Of a stretch of DNA of 31,147 nucleotides, positions 24,501-30,994 are shown one piece after another. The notes under the pieces were generated by a model. That model did not search any database. It had not been told where the DNA came from and worked only from the letters and a program-made list of their open reading frames with translations. Within the stretch, counting starts at the first letter, position 1; the number at the start of each line of letters is the position of its first letter. The DNA is from Temnopleurus reevesii (lineage: Eukaryota; Echinodermata; Echinoidea; Temnopleuroida; Temnopleuridae), in contig BQKZ01001460.1 in the NCBI GenBank assembly GCA_036244855.1, positions 12,828-43,974 of the forward strand, in the 5' to 3' direction. The position numbers and the translations under genes were made by a program.

Positions 24501-26078
24501 ACTATTGTTCCTTCAGATATTGGACCTATTCAAGAGAATGAAAACCTGGAGGATAGATTCAGTAGTGAAAGTATCCCATCAACAAATTCCACCGATGGGT
24601 TGTCTGCTTCAGACCATTTCGATACGGATCCAGAGCAACTTGAGAACACGGCTGAGGGAAGAGATGCGGATATTAGCGAAGAGGAACATTGTGATGATGC
24701 TCAAGACAGGAATTTAACTCCAACTAATGATGTTGCTTCTTCACACCAAGATGGAGACATCAGTGATATAAACCAAGAAATTGACCGGCGGGTTGATGAA
24801 GATCTGCAGGTTCAGGAAGATTTGTCAAGGCCAAAGAGCATTAGTAGTGATTCTTCATACGACATGTTTAAATCTTTGGAAGAATTGAGTACTGTGCTGG
24901 ACGATGAGCTGCATCAGGGTAGAAAGCGCAGCAGGACGGTCGATTCTATCTCTACTTCTCATTCTATTGAACCATCCAGTGCAATGAACCCTCTGAGATA
25001 CGAACACTTTAGAACTCCTGTGTCTACGGAAACTGTCTCTGAGGATGGAGAGAGCACCGTTCATGGAAAAGAGAAGTTAGATAGTCCTGTAAAATGCAGT
25101 GATACAACTGTTCCTGGACATTGTGAAAGACAGACCGAAGTTCCAGCCACTAATGAAAGTGGAATGAACCCGAGTATGGGGAGAGTGCAGTCCAGACCAC
25201 CGCCATCACCTGACAGACCTGTGATTGGAAGTGCAATATCTGTCAAATTCTTGGGTCAGATCCCTCGTCAGATGTCTGCATACTCCTACAGCGATTCCGA
25301 TTCAGACTATGACTCCACAACAAGTGGCTCATCCCAGGAAACTGTTGTGGAAGTGATTCCCAATCTCCTGCCATTCACCAGGCCGCTGATGAAGCCACCT
25401 GTTCCACCCAAAAGTTCAAAGGTCAAGGCACAGCTTACGAGACAAGGTTCTAAAGAAAAGCCTCCAGTCCCACCCAAGCCTGTGCACCTCAAAGCACTTG
25501 TGGCAGAGAAAAGAGCCAGGGCACTCCAAAAGAGTATTTCTCTTGCAGCTTCTTCTGATTCCAGCGTTCCTGGAGGATCTCCAGAGGCTACTCTTAGCAA
25601 GGGTTCTCCCATCTTCAAATTCAGGGATGGGGTTGCGCTGGTGGAAGGAAAAGCAGTAGAAGATATCGACGAACATATACATCACAACATTCTCTCTTCC
25701 GGAATGCTATCACCAGGGTTGGTTCATTCGTTAGCAACGATCCCTTCAGACACATCCTTAGCAACCTCAGATGCTCCTAAACCATGCCACAATGATACAA
25801 CTACCTTGCAGGGGCATTTAGAGACCAAGTACAATGTAAGAATGAGAAAGAAATTCAGAGAAAAGCCTCCGCTTGAGCAGAGACACAGTACAGGGTCTCT
25901 GTTCTCATTAGCCAATCTCCCAAGTATCAAGGATAAAGTCGCGGGTTTCGAATCTGCCAACGGAAAGACTGCTCCAGGTGATGGGTTCCTTGAAAAATGG
26001 GATGAATCTGTCGAGAGTTGGTCGTTGGATAGGAAAAGGCAGTCAAATCAGAGGGTCTATTTCATGCTGAATGTTTGA
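311..26078 (+). CDS. PLCH: Phospholipase C eta-like gene, 5' part off the window (overall span of exons)
   Basis: This is the only gene I can support here. PI-PLC enzymes hydrolyse phosphatidylinositol 4,5-bisphosphate at the inner plasma membrane to diacylglycerol and inositol trisphosphate; eta isoforms are very Ca2+-sensitive. The exons give, in order, the second half of the X box (WDG, VIYHG, LSIENHC), an X-Y linker, the Y box ([29 protein letters not shown]), a C2 domain ([27 protein letters not shown]) and a very long tail. Having X, Y and C2 followed directly by a long Ser/Pro-rich tail, without the PLC-beta coiled coil or SH2/SH3 inserts, fits eta better than beta, gamma or delta. Exons: 311-517, 1043-1122, 1612-1704, 2335-2451, possibly 8318-8356, 11812-11898, 12739-12973, 13424-13603, 14270-14377, 14792-14922, 15427-15511, 15854-16000, 16526-16605, 17446-17627, about 19022-19208, 21334-26078. 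PH, EF hands and the first X-box catalytic residues lie upstream. The paralogue (eta1 or eta2) cannot be told. Confidence 0.9.
1043..1122 (+). CDS. PLCH: PLC exon, end of X box
   Basis: Acceptor CTCTCCAG ends at 1042 and donor GTAAGT begins at 1123. It enters in phase 1 (G+AC = Asp) and leaves in phase 0. It encodes DQLIISSPP, then a Gly-rich turn, then [25 protein letters not shown] is the hallmark of the end of the X domain across PI-PLCs, just before the X-Y linker. The two exons join as LLEILGDQLI, matching the family order. Confidence 0.92.
1331..1489. mobile_element. MITE with long terminal inverted repeats
   Basis: A 159-bp palindromic element in the intron. The left end is GGGGGGTGTTTCATCAA followed by ATTTGTCGCAG; the right end is its reverse complement with few mismatches (CTGCGACAAAT, then GTTGATGAAACACCCCCC). 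There is no coding capacity. A 4-bp CTGG at each side could be a target duplication, but the G/C runs make the edges uncertain. A non-autonomous DNA transposon is the best reading. Confidence 0.8.
1612..1704 (+). CDS. PLCH: PLC exon, acidic X-Y linker
   Basis: Phase 0 on both sides, 31 codons. Acceptor TCTTTTTCCAG ends at 1611, donor GTAATA starts at 1705. Begins AKKLP, continuing the K-KKL motif that closes the X domain, then becomes strongly acidic ([16 protein letters not shown]). In PI-PLCs the negatively charged X-Y linker is known to hold the enzyme back until it meets the membrane; the acidic run here fits that role by inference. Confidence 0.88.
2335..2451 (+). CDS. PLCH: PLC exon, basic X-Y linker
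   Basis: Phase 0 on both sides, 39 codons, acceptor TTTACTATTTGCAG ending at 2334 and donor GTATGT at 2452. It begins [20 protein letters not shown] and continues [19 protein letters not shown]. No catalytic motif; position puts it in the variable X-Y linker. Two incomplete copies of this exon lie downstream at about 2830-2881 and 3109-3201; this is the only copy with its own acceptor and full 5' part, so it is taken as the working exon. Confidence 0.82.
2560..2716. mobile_element. MITE family A, copy 1
   Basis: Ends GGGGTCTTGTTCAAAAGTTG and CAACTTTCAAACAACACCCCC are inverted copies; internal GCGC/CGCG-rich words (TTCGCGCATGATATGCGC, ACGCGCATAGAACAA) match the copies at 9409 and 29365. It lies in the intron between the working linker exon and its first decayed copy. 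The flanks (TAAT left, TTA right) are imperfect. Confidence 0.75.
2720..3230 (+). pseudogene. Two decayed tandem copies of the linker exon
   Basis: The sequence from AAGTTTGAATCC to the donor AAGGTATGTTC of the 2335-2451 exon recurs twice. Copy 2 (about 2830-2881, donor at 2882) has lost its middle, going straight from GCTCAACT to GGCAGAGCATGGCAGAGGA. Copy 3 (3109-3201, donor at 3202) is nearly identical to the parent and stays open ([11 protein letters not shown] to QRIAYK), but lacks the first eight codons and the acceptor. An AG at 3106-3107 would enter in the wrong phase, and an in-frame TAA lies at 3091-3093. The flanks are copied too (CTCTGCACCAACAGTAC at about 2790 and 3074), giving a spacing of about 280 bp. 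These look like dead exon duplicates. Confidence 0.78.
3605..3740 (+). repeat. Tandem duplication, 71-bp unit
   Basis: The stretch beginning CAGTTTTGTAACCTCATAAG at 3605 is repeated from 3676 with a few changes (GTAACCTTATAAGAAAAGGC). Intronic, no coding sense. Confidence 0.8.
3870..3899 (+). repeat. Short 10-bp tandem repeat
   Basis: Three units of GATCYGCTTT in a row, preceded by GATTCGATTC. Simple-repeat expansion inside the intron. Confidence 0.7.
3900..5270. other. Intron sequence, no gene seen
   Basis: AT-rich. The longest open frame here (4560-4946, 128 codons) has no recognisable domain, no splice context and the composition of random AT-rich DNA. I see no further element. Confidence 0.6.
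5270..7660 (+). repeat. Large intronic tandem array, about 185-230 bp period
   Basis: About ten diverged units. Landmarks recur in a fixed order: TTTACATTTACAT, GGCATAAATACAAATT, a GTTTCC-TTGGAAACAT block, CTTTCCATAGCATGAATAG, TAGTGGCAGCAGTGGGATAT, GTGCAACT-TCTAT, TTACAGACAATGAAATA. The TAGCATG-like landmark falls at about 5391, 5909, 6104, 6297, 6513, 6731, 6923, 7107, 7325 and 7556. The larger first gap is explained by a LINE fragment at 5405-5760. The array lies in the X-Y linker intron. No coding capacity. Confidence 0.85.
5405..5765 (-). mobile_element. Non-LTR retrotransposon (LINE) 3' fragment
   Basis: On the minus strand, up to about 5765, the translation includes [20 protein letters not shown], then [20 protein letters not shown], then a stretch ending LKTFLFKKL. 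The pattern LLVP...T..YG.RSF..AA..LWN.LPDDI......S....LKTFLF is the usual C-terminal end of reverse transcriptases of CR1/L2-type LINEs. The plus-strand (TAA)n at 5401-5418 is the simple-repeat 3' tail of the element, and GCGCACATCACATACAATG next to it would be 3' UTR. It is 5'-truncated, as is usual for LINEs, and inserted into a unit of the tandem array; the 5' junction is fuzzy (about 5745-5790). Confidence 0.7.
7926..8053. mobile_element. Short palindromic MITE
   Basis: Ends GGGGCCTGT-ACATAAA and TTTATGAAACAGGCCCC are inverted repeats, 128 bp overall; internal TTACAATTAATATCTATCGTAAG is also partly palindromic. No coding capacity. Reads as a non-autonomous DNA transposon. Confidence 0.65.
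8318..8356 (+). CDS. PLCH: Possible 39-bp linker micro-exon of the PLC gene
   Basis: A 13-codon, phase 0/phase 0 segment reading [13 protein letters not shown] between acceptor GCACGCAG (ends 8317) and donor GTTTGT. It would sit between the exons at 2335 and 11812 without disturbing the frame, and the charged helical sequence suits the linker. The acceptor pyrimidine tract is weak and the segment short, so it could be chance or an alternative cassette. Confidence 0.42.
8360..9405. other. Intron sequence, no gene seen
   Basis: AT-rich, including one TAGGCCTA word near 8812. No open frame with recognisable protein, no clear repeat. Confidence 0.55.
9409..9584. mobile_element. MITE family A, copy 2 (best preserved ends)
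   Basis: 176 bp. Left end GGGGGTGTTGTTCAAAA, right end TTTTGAACAACACCCCC, a perfect 17-bp inverted repeat. Flanked by TAT at 9406-9408 and 9585-9587, a 3-bp target duplication. A 3-bp TWA-like duplication with G-rich ends suggests PIF/Harbinger-type mobilisation, by inference. Confidence 0.82.
9725..9820 (+). repeat. 48-bp tandem duplication
   Basis: TGAATATTCACCATTAAAGA at 9725 recurs at 9773 (TGAATATTTACCATTATAGA), and both units end TTGAGTTTGCAGTTA. Exactly two units. Confidence 0.85.
10174..10184. repeat. Poly-C run
   Basis: Eleven C bases in a row in an AT-rich intron. Its length may be unreliable in the assembly. Confidence 0.8.
10455..10660 (+). repeat. CTT-rich polypyrimidine microsatellite
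   Basis: About 200 bases that are almost wholly C and T on the + strand, built from CTT runs at 10459-10485 and about 10587-10612 with irregular C/T sequence between. Open frames across it encode only Leu/Phe/Ser runs and are not genes. Confidence 0.9.
10700..11811. other. Intron; possible mariner/pogo-like remnant at 11144-11240
   Basis: Mostly featureless. At 11144-11240, TACAGTCAAATCTTTG is followed by GACCACCTGTCTAT and TTTGTCTATAAAGATCAC. This wording resembles ends of pogo/Tigger-like elements, but I see no matching right end. Confidence 0.35.
11812..11898 (+). CDS. PLCH: PLC exon, basic X-Y linker
   Basis: 29 codons, phase 0 on both sides; acceptor TTTTTCTGTCTAG ends 11811, donor GTAAGT at 11899. 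Encodes [20 protein letters not shown] followed by TFRKLKATR: basic, low-hydrophobicity linker. Joins [10 protein letters not shown] of the next exon in frame. Confidence 0.8.
11900..12738. other. Intron sequence, nothing recognisable
   Basis: AT-rich intron with no repeat or gene that I can name. It ends in the acceptor CTTTCTCAG. Confidence 0.6.
12739..12973 (+). CDS. PLCH: PLC exon, end of linker and start of Y box
   Basis: Acceptor TTTCTTTCTCAG ends 12738, donor GTAAGT at 12974; phase 0 in, phase 1 out. The first part ([20 protein letters not shown]) is polar linker with a Ser/Asp cluster; the second part ([20 protein letters not shown] followed by KGFPEN) is the start of the Y box, where LSDLV-Y-.SV.F.GF is the family signature. 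Many Ser near Arg/Asp make the linker half a plausible phosphorylation target, by inference. Confidence 0.92.
13424..13603 (+). CDS. PLCH: PLC Y-box exon
   Basis: Acceptor TCTTTTTCATCAG ends 13423, donor GTGAGT at 13604; phase 1 in (A+TG = Met) and phase 1 out. Contains [29 protein letters not shown] and [13 protein letters not shown]. The Ser of LPSLGE and the Arg of RVYP match the substrate-phosphate contacts Ser522 and Arg549 of PLC-delta1, so substrate binding looks intact. Confidence 0.94.
14270..14377 (+). CDS. PLCH: PLC Y-box exon, end of barrel
   Basis: Acceptor TTTTCCTCTCCAG ends 14269, donor GTAGTA at 14378; phase 1 in and out. Encodes (V)[18 protein letters not shown], then [21 protein letters not shown] and CGYVLKP--LR are the conserved last motifs of the Y domain. 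Confidence 0.94.
14792..14922 (+). CDS. PLCH: PLC exon, Y-C2 junction
   Basis: Acceptor CTCTTTTTTCAG ends 14791, donor GTAAGG at 14923; phase 1 in (G+AC = Asp), phase 0 out. Encodes [20 protein letters not shown], then [14 protein letters not shown], the first C2 strand ([12 protein letters not shown] is the family form). Confidence 0.93.
15427..15511 (+). CDS. PLCH: PLC exon, C2 domain
   Basis: Acceptor TTGTTTCTCAG ends 15426, donor GTAAGA at 15512; phase 0 in, phase 1 out. Encodes [20 protein letters not shown] followed by QTKTVQDN. The Asp of IIDPYVEVE is a usual C2 Ca2+-site residue. Confidence 0.93.
15854..16000 (+). CDS. PLCH: PLC exon, C2 domain
   Basis: Acceptor TTCATTCCCCCAG ends 15853, donor GTATGT at 16001; phase 1 in and out. 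Encodes [34 protein letters not shown] and LPFTSLCEG. The Asp residues of WDEDPIGRD lie where the Ca2+-binding loop of PLC C2 domains is found. Confidence 0.94.
16526..16605 (+). CDS. PLCH: PLC exon, end of C2 domain
   Basis: Acceptor TTCTTTTCTACATAG ends 16525, donor GTAGGT at 16606; phase 1 in (G+GA = Gly), phase 0 out. Encodes [20 protein letters not shown] followed by IEDFTDK. GYRH.HL and the closing .IFV...I.D strand mark the end of the PLC C2 domain. Confidence 0.94.
16606..17445. other. Intron sequence, no gene seen
   Basis: An open frame at 17134-17415 (93 codons) has no recognisable domain and ends before the acceptor; treated as chance. It ends with the tandem acceptor at 17443-17448. 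Confidence 0.6.
17446..17627 (+). CDS. PLCH: PLC exon, start of Ser/Arg-rich C-terminal tail
   Basis: Acceptor CTCCCTTCAG ends 17445, donor GTATGG at 17628; phase 0 in, two bases left over at the end. Encodes [20 protein letters not shown] followed by [15 protein letters not shown], and ending [11 protein letters not shown]. Basic Ser/Thr-rich tail with RRTS and RTKS sites that fit basophilic kinases, by inference. The acceptor is CAGCAG, so the first Gln may be spliced out in some transcripts. Confidence 0.87.
18235..18259. repeat. Perfect hairpin beside the assembly gap
   Basis: TTAGCGTCGT and ACGACGCTAA are perfect 10-bp arms around a 5-base AGCGC loop, 21 bases before the N run. It may be the end of a palindromic transposon hidden in the gap. 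Confidence 0.8.
18281..19018. other. Assembly gap (738 N)
   Basis: Unresolved bases. Long open frames drawn through it are artefacts. It hides the 5' edge of the next PLC exon and perhaps a further exon. Confidence 0.99.
19022..19208 (+). CDS. PLCH: PLC tail exon, 5' edge lost in the gap
   Basis: In frame with the last exon it reads [20 protein letters not shown], then [20 protein letters not shown], then a basic/acidic end finishing DDGCDD. The donor GTAAGA is at 19209 and it leaves in phase 1, matching the acceptor at 21333. The 5' boundary is unknown: the visible CAG at 19020-19022 would enter in phase 1, but the previous exon leaves two bases over, so the real start is probably inside the gap or a further exon lies there. 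SPTSPTSTP is a proline-directed kinase-like cluster. Confidence 0.72.
19209..21063. other. Intron sequence, no gene seen
   Basis: AT-rich; no convincing repeat or coding sequence apart from the DNA element that follows at 21064. Confidence 0.6.
21064..21241. mobile_element. Pogo/Tigger-like MITE
   Basis: 178 bp. Left end CAGTGGAAACTCGGTATAAC, right end inverted (TATACAGAGTTTTCACTG), flanked by TA on both sides. CAGT..AA-CTC ends with TA target duplication are typical of mariner/pogo elements. Internal copies of TTATAGCA lie on both sides. No transposase. Confidence 0.8.
21334..26078 (+). CDS. PLCH: PLC giant last exon: disordered tail, two in-frame stops
   Basis: Acceptor TATTTTATTTTCAG ends 21333; phase 1 in (G+TC = Val). 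One frame runs about 1,580 codons to TGA at 26076-26078 but meets TAA at 22203-22205 and TAG at 23007-23009, leaving open stretches of 289, 267 and 1,022 codons. Composition is the same throughout: acidic, Ser-rich, disordered, so all three pieces look like one tail. Start: [20 protein letters not shown]. Seen inside: a 9-residue degenerate triple repeat ([27 protein letters not shown]; about 21916-21996), a 31-residue tandem pair around GPIQE (period 93 bp, about 24400-24590), and two KPPVPPK SH3-ligand-like motifs near 25392 and 25458. The C-terminus is MLNV. Whether the protein stops at 22203, splices around the stop, or reads on cannot be told from sequence. Confidence 0.8.
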
Positions 26079-26440
26079 CATTTCATCGAAACATGGGGAA
26101 TATTCATAAATACATTGACTACTACATTTAGTAATTCCCATAAACTATAAGCATGGACCACCCAGTTAAAGTTGTAAATGGATTAATGTATGTAAAATGC
26201 GTTGAAGAAAAATAAATTCATCTCCAAATTAGTGGTTAAAAATTTAGGGGCTTTAAATTACCTATTGTCTAGATATTTCTTTGTCTCGAACCCAGTCAAT
26301 TATTCATGGTTTGGCTATTAGTTTCTCTTTAACAGGTTTCTGCTTAGATTCAATGAAAATGCCGTTTGTGAAAGTCTTAATTGAGAAATTGTGATGATAA
26401 TAGATGTGTAAAGTGCCTTTGTCTACATGTGAAAATAAAT
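26079..26440 (+). other. PLCH: Likely 3' UTR with two poly(A) signals
   Basis: AATAAA occurs at 26211-26216 and 26434-26439, 133 and 356 bases after the last stop. Either could end the transcript; later AT-rich sequence could supply others. Confidence 0.55.
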
Positions 26441-29360
26441 ACAGCGTCAAACATTGCATATTATGTGATTTTGCATACAGAAGACTCTTATGATGATATA
26501 AGTATTACGAAGAAGTAAATAAGGCTGAAATGGAGACAACTTTACCACAGACATTGATGCAATTAAAATGATACTTCTCTCTTGCCAACCAACTGTGTGA
26601 ATTCAACCTCGCTTTTTGGAAAGTAATTTCTTCATAAATTTCAATATCTAATTTCAAATTCTCAGAAATTAAGATTTTGAATTACACAATTCAATTTTTT
26701 TATGTAAAGCTCTTTAGATTCCGTGTTCATTCAAAAGGTTGCTAGTTTTTTATTCAATCAAAAGTCATAATAGTAGTAAAACGTTTGTTACAGTATTGCA
26801 GTGCCTATGAAAAACAACATCCATGTCATTGCATAAGTTGTGTATTTAGAATTTATTCCATATTGCCATCATTTTATCTCCAATTGTACATGGTTCCTTG
26901 TATCGATGATTTATGTATTTATTGGTTTTATACTCCTGCTAGATGATTTTGTGAAATAGGGAAAGTAGGTATTTCTTTGACAAGCAGGCATTTCTTTGAC
27001 ATTCAGAGGCTTTTCTGTATCTATGCCACATGGTTTCGACATCTAGATTTGTAGTCTTTGAGGGTATTGTTAGAAAGGTGCAATTTATTTTAAGTCAACT
27101 GATAATAAGTTGTCTTGTCTCATCTTTCCATAGACGTGCCCAAAAGTAATAGATTCATAATTAAGTTTTTTAGATGAACATTGCAACCAGAAACAAGAAA
27201 TATTAGGCAACTGGATGCATGCATGTGCACTTCTAAATATTCTGCACTTTCAAAAAAGCATGCATGATTTACTTTTGATCATCTCATTCCATGCAGTTTG
27301 CAATCAATTGCAACTTTCTAGCAACACCTCCATGGCATCCACCTATCCCACCTGTACTCTTTGGTGTTGCCCATTAAAGTCTTATAACTGTGAAAATAAT
27401 TTAGAAGGAAAATGGACAATAAGGTGAGTCTTCTTTGGTAATTGCCATCCGAGATTAATATCATCAGAAAGCCACAATCATATGGCAGTCCTTTTGATTT
27501 CCATGATTTTAGCCGACGTCAAATTATGTATTTTCATTGTAATGATACATGAAATGAATGATGAAAATCTTGAATATTGCAACATGTACGTAATCGGTAC
27601 ATATTTTTTACGTTGATGAAAGAGTATTTTATATTTCAATATTGTGTTTATTGATTTGTAAGTGTATAAACACGGGAACCATTCTCTGATGAAAAAAATG
27701 ATTTATTTTATAATTACATTATGCCACTATTGTTACAGTAAGCTAATTGAAGAGAATATTTGTTTTTAATTTGCTTTGAAAGTCCGTCTGATTTTAATTT
27801 TATTTGATTTACTTGCAAAAAAAATGTTTTTAGTGTTTATATTTCCAACTTTAAAATCACATGTATTGCACTTCCTTAACTGTTTGATTTGGATGTGAGT
27901 TATTATAGATGAATCATTTGGATTATATATTTATATCTACTTCATCCATTGTTTGTGTAGAAATAACATATTTTTGTATGTATAGTTTTCATTAATATTT
28001 TTCAGAGGTAATTATTGTCTTGTAACCATTCAGAATTATTAGTTTAAAGATGTATACTCTATCATTTTATATTTTTTATTTTATATTGAAAACATTATTT
28101 ATTGATTGATTTAGTCAATGTGCAATTATACAAAGTTATATCTGTCATACAGTCGCTTTTACAATATTACAGTTATATTCATTTTTATTTTAATTTCATC
28201 AAGATACTGAAGGTCAGATTAATAATTATGGTTTTTAGATTCCATCGAAAGTAAGAAGCTAGATGGCAGTTTTATTATGTAGCATTTAATTCCTTCCTCA
28301 GACTATGTATCTGAGATGCAAACCATTCAGAAATATGTATGAGGTCAAAGTTAGAATGAGAATAATGCAACAGCTGGACAAACACTGCCATGTTTAGTTT
28401 TGACCAAAGCTATGATCTTCATACCTGCCCAAAATCGTCTTTATTTTTTCCAGGTCATTGGGTAGTAGGCCTACAGTAAAAAAAAATATTTTAGGATTTA
28501 AAAGAAACCAATGATTTACAAACTAGTAATCAACCATCATCATATTAAAGGCAAAGAGTAGAATAATTGTTAAATGGATTTATCATAGAATAAAATTCCA
28601 ACAATAGTGACCAAATACCCGATGAAGCTGTGTTAATCAATTGTGATTTTTTATATTATTAACTTTCATTTTCATTTTCTACAGCCACCCCCCCCCCCAA
28701 AAAAAAAACCCTAAACACTGCCCTGATAATACCATGATAGGAGGCAGGTAAGGTGTTCAGCTGTATAAATCTCTGAAAATATGGGCTGCGTCATTATTGC
28801 AGCTTGAAATTTTATATATCATGTATACATTAATTATACCCTTGTCCCCATTGTTTGATTCAGATGTTGAATGGGTTGTGTTCGGTCATATTTTTGTATA
28901 CAATGTATTTGTATTTTGACAAACACGGTTAGCAGTTGTCTGTATGTCATACGTGGATTAATTCATCATTTTCTTTATCATCTATTTACTTAGCTAAACT
29001 TACTGGATAATATGCCATGAATCTTGTCAGTTTTGAATTTATATTTTCCTCTCAAATACTTATATATGTTTCTATCTTGTTCGAATGAATAGTAATTCAT
29101 AACAATTTTGTTAGTATCCTTGAGAAACAACAGTTCCGTGAGTAGTGGAATGATTATCTTCACAAGTAGGCTTCCTTGACAAATAGGCTTTTACAATCTT
29201 TGTTGATCAGTTGATCCTTCGGCGGGTCTCCAAATAGATGTACCTTCGTCAGATACACCCCGTGATTTACTATTCACCACCATACTCCTAAACAGCATAC
29301 AGGGCACGTCATTTCATTTAGACCTCTGGACGTGATACACTTTCTTGATTGATTAGACTA
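26441..29360. other. 3' flank, no gene seen
   Basis: Very AT-rich with many stops in all frames. Contains a homopolymer junction of C then A at about 28687-28708 and a TAGGCCTA word near 28471. A partial match to MITE family A lies at about 27300-27332. Confidence 0.55.
27300..27332. mobile_element. MITE family A, end fragment
   Basis: ATCAATTGCAACTTTCTAGC followed by AACACCTCCA matches the right end of the family A copies at 9409 and 2560. I could not find a left end. Confidence 0.5.
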
Positions 29361-29364
29361 CTTA

Positions 29365-29532
29365 GGGGGTGATGTTCAAAAGTTGCAATTGATCGCAAGT
29401 TGCGGTTGATCGGAACGCGCCAATCAAAATCATTGTTTTATGCGCGTCTTGTGAAATGCACATACCGTGCGCGAATGAAAATGCGCGTTACAAGTTGCAG
29501 TTGATTTGCAGTTGATTTTGAGCAACACTCCA
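29365..29532. mobile_element. MITE family A, copy 3
   Basis: 168 bp. Left end GGGGGTGATGTTCAAAAGTTG-like, right end inverted (GAGCAACACTCCA); internal GCGC words as in the other copies. Flanked by TTA at 29362-29364 and 29533-29535, a clear 3-bp target duplication. Confidence 0.82.
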
Positions 29533-29549
29533 TTAGACTTGTCAGCCTA

Positions 29550-30790
29550 TATTTTTAACAGGGATAGTTTCTTACTAACTTAACCTATGACAGTGTGTAT
29601 GACAACTACATGTACTACATGTGGGCTAAATTCTGTGATAGAGACTTGAAGACGTGACATCATTCGTTTGACAAGAACAAAAACTACTTTCAACAGGTTT
29701 TCCAACTTCTTTCAAACTTCTTCAACACATAATCCCAACGTCCCTAGATAGACTACCAACCCAGACATGACCCTACTGTTCCCTGCTCGACAATTATATG
29801 CCTGATGGTCTCATTACCTGATGTAGGCTACCAGGCTTGACATCCTTTACCTTACAAAGAGGACAAACCAAAGACATAAGAACACTTTGCGCAAACTAAC
29901 TACCTTCTTGTTCGACAGAAGCTCACAAAATTAAAACCGCGACTATTTCAATTACTGCCCAACACCTAACATGTCTGCATTCCAAATTAACGGACCTCCA
30001 GAATGTCCAGAGCAATTTTTGACAAAATTATGAACGATATTAAGAAGGACTATACGAATGACTGGTATACTCTTTATTCTATGCTGAATGACTTAAAATG
30101 TTTTTATAACACTCCATATTGTACTCGAGTCTTTCTAGACAAACCACCGACCCGACGTAGACTTCCAAACATGACATCACGTACTACTCTGATATACCGG
30201 TCCTGTCACCTCAAATAAAACGACTTTCACTATTTCCTGCTAAACTTCTTTAAAGGACGTACCTTCAGGTTAATATATCTATACTGGGCCTCGAGGAAGA
30301 ACAGACATATTTTACGAGTATATTTTGATCTGTATATTGATACCAGGTTTGTAGACATGGCTCCAATATGGTACCATATGCAGAGCGCAAACTACTTATA
30401 AAAAAACAGACCTTATCCTTCTTGTTCAAACTAATATATCCTGTGAGACACCTAAAATATTAGCAGGTTAAAATAACTGACGTGACATCGTATGACTGAC
30501 TTACCCAAGACAAGTAACTTCTGAGTTAATCAGGGATAGTTTCAAACTAACTGGAACTAAAGGACAACTACTACGTGATCTTCTGCCCCTGGAGACACAT
30601 AAACCCATTTGATGGAAACGTATTTCACAGCCTTAAAACAGTTTTCAATAGGAAATTACATTTCAATTGTTGCTATATCGGGCTTTCTTTGTGTTCAAGC
30701 AACTGGAGCCTTTAGCTACCGTCATTTTATACGAATTTTCCCTTGTACAGATATCAGAACGTGGCATCATTCGCCTGCAGTGGAAGCAAC
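29550..30790 (+). repeat. Possible strongly decayed tandem repeats
   Basis: Loose recurrences: GACATCA/GACATCG-type words at about 29655, 29838, 30172, 30484 and 30762; CAGGGATAGTTT at 29560 and 30531; GCGCAAACTA followed by CTTCTTGTTC at about 29889 and 30387. No fixed period could be set by eye. No gene seen. Confidence 0.35.
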
Positions 30791-30815
30791 TTAAGGCCAC
30801 CGCACACTATGCAAC

Positions 30816-30994
30816 TTTTAGTCTTAAGACCTTAAGACTAATTTTGCAAATATTGAAACAAGCTGTAATCATCTTACGGCGAAGTAGTTGATACTTGATA
30901 TTTCATACAATTTTAAGTATCAAGTACCATGTCATGAGAGGGCATATTACAGCGTGTTTCAACATTTGCAAAAACTGGTCTTAAGGTCTTAAAA
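30816..30994. mobile_element. Large palindromic element (MITE-like)
   Basis: The left arm (TTTTAGTCTTAAGACCTTAA, then TTTTGCAAATATTGAAACAA, then GCTGTAAT) is mirrored on the right (ATTACAGC, GTGTTTCAACATTTGCAAAA, GGTCTTAAGGTCTTAAAA). TACTTGAT and ATCAAGTA form an inner pair. About 179 bp with little unpaired centre. The flanks show no clear target duplication. Confidence 0.72.

Noticed and set aside
22227..26078. The parts after each internal stop as separate genes starting at internal ATGs
   Set aside because: They share the exact frame and composition of the upstream piece and show no promoter or start context; one interrupted tail is simpler.
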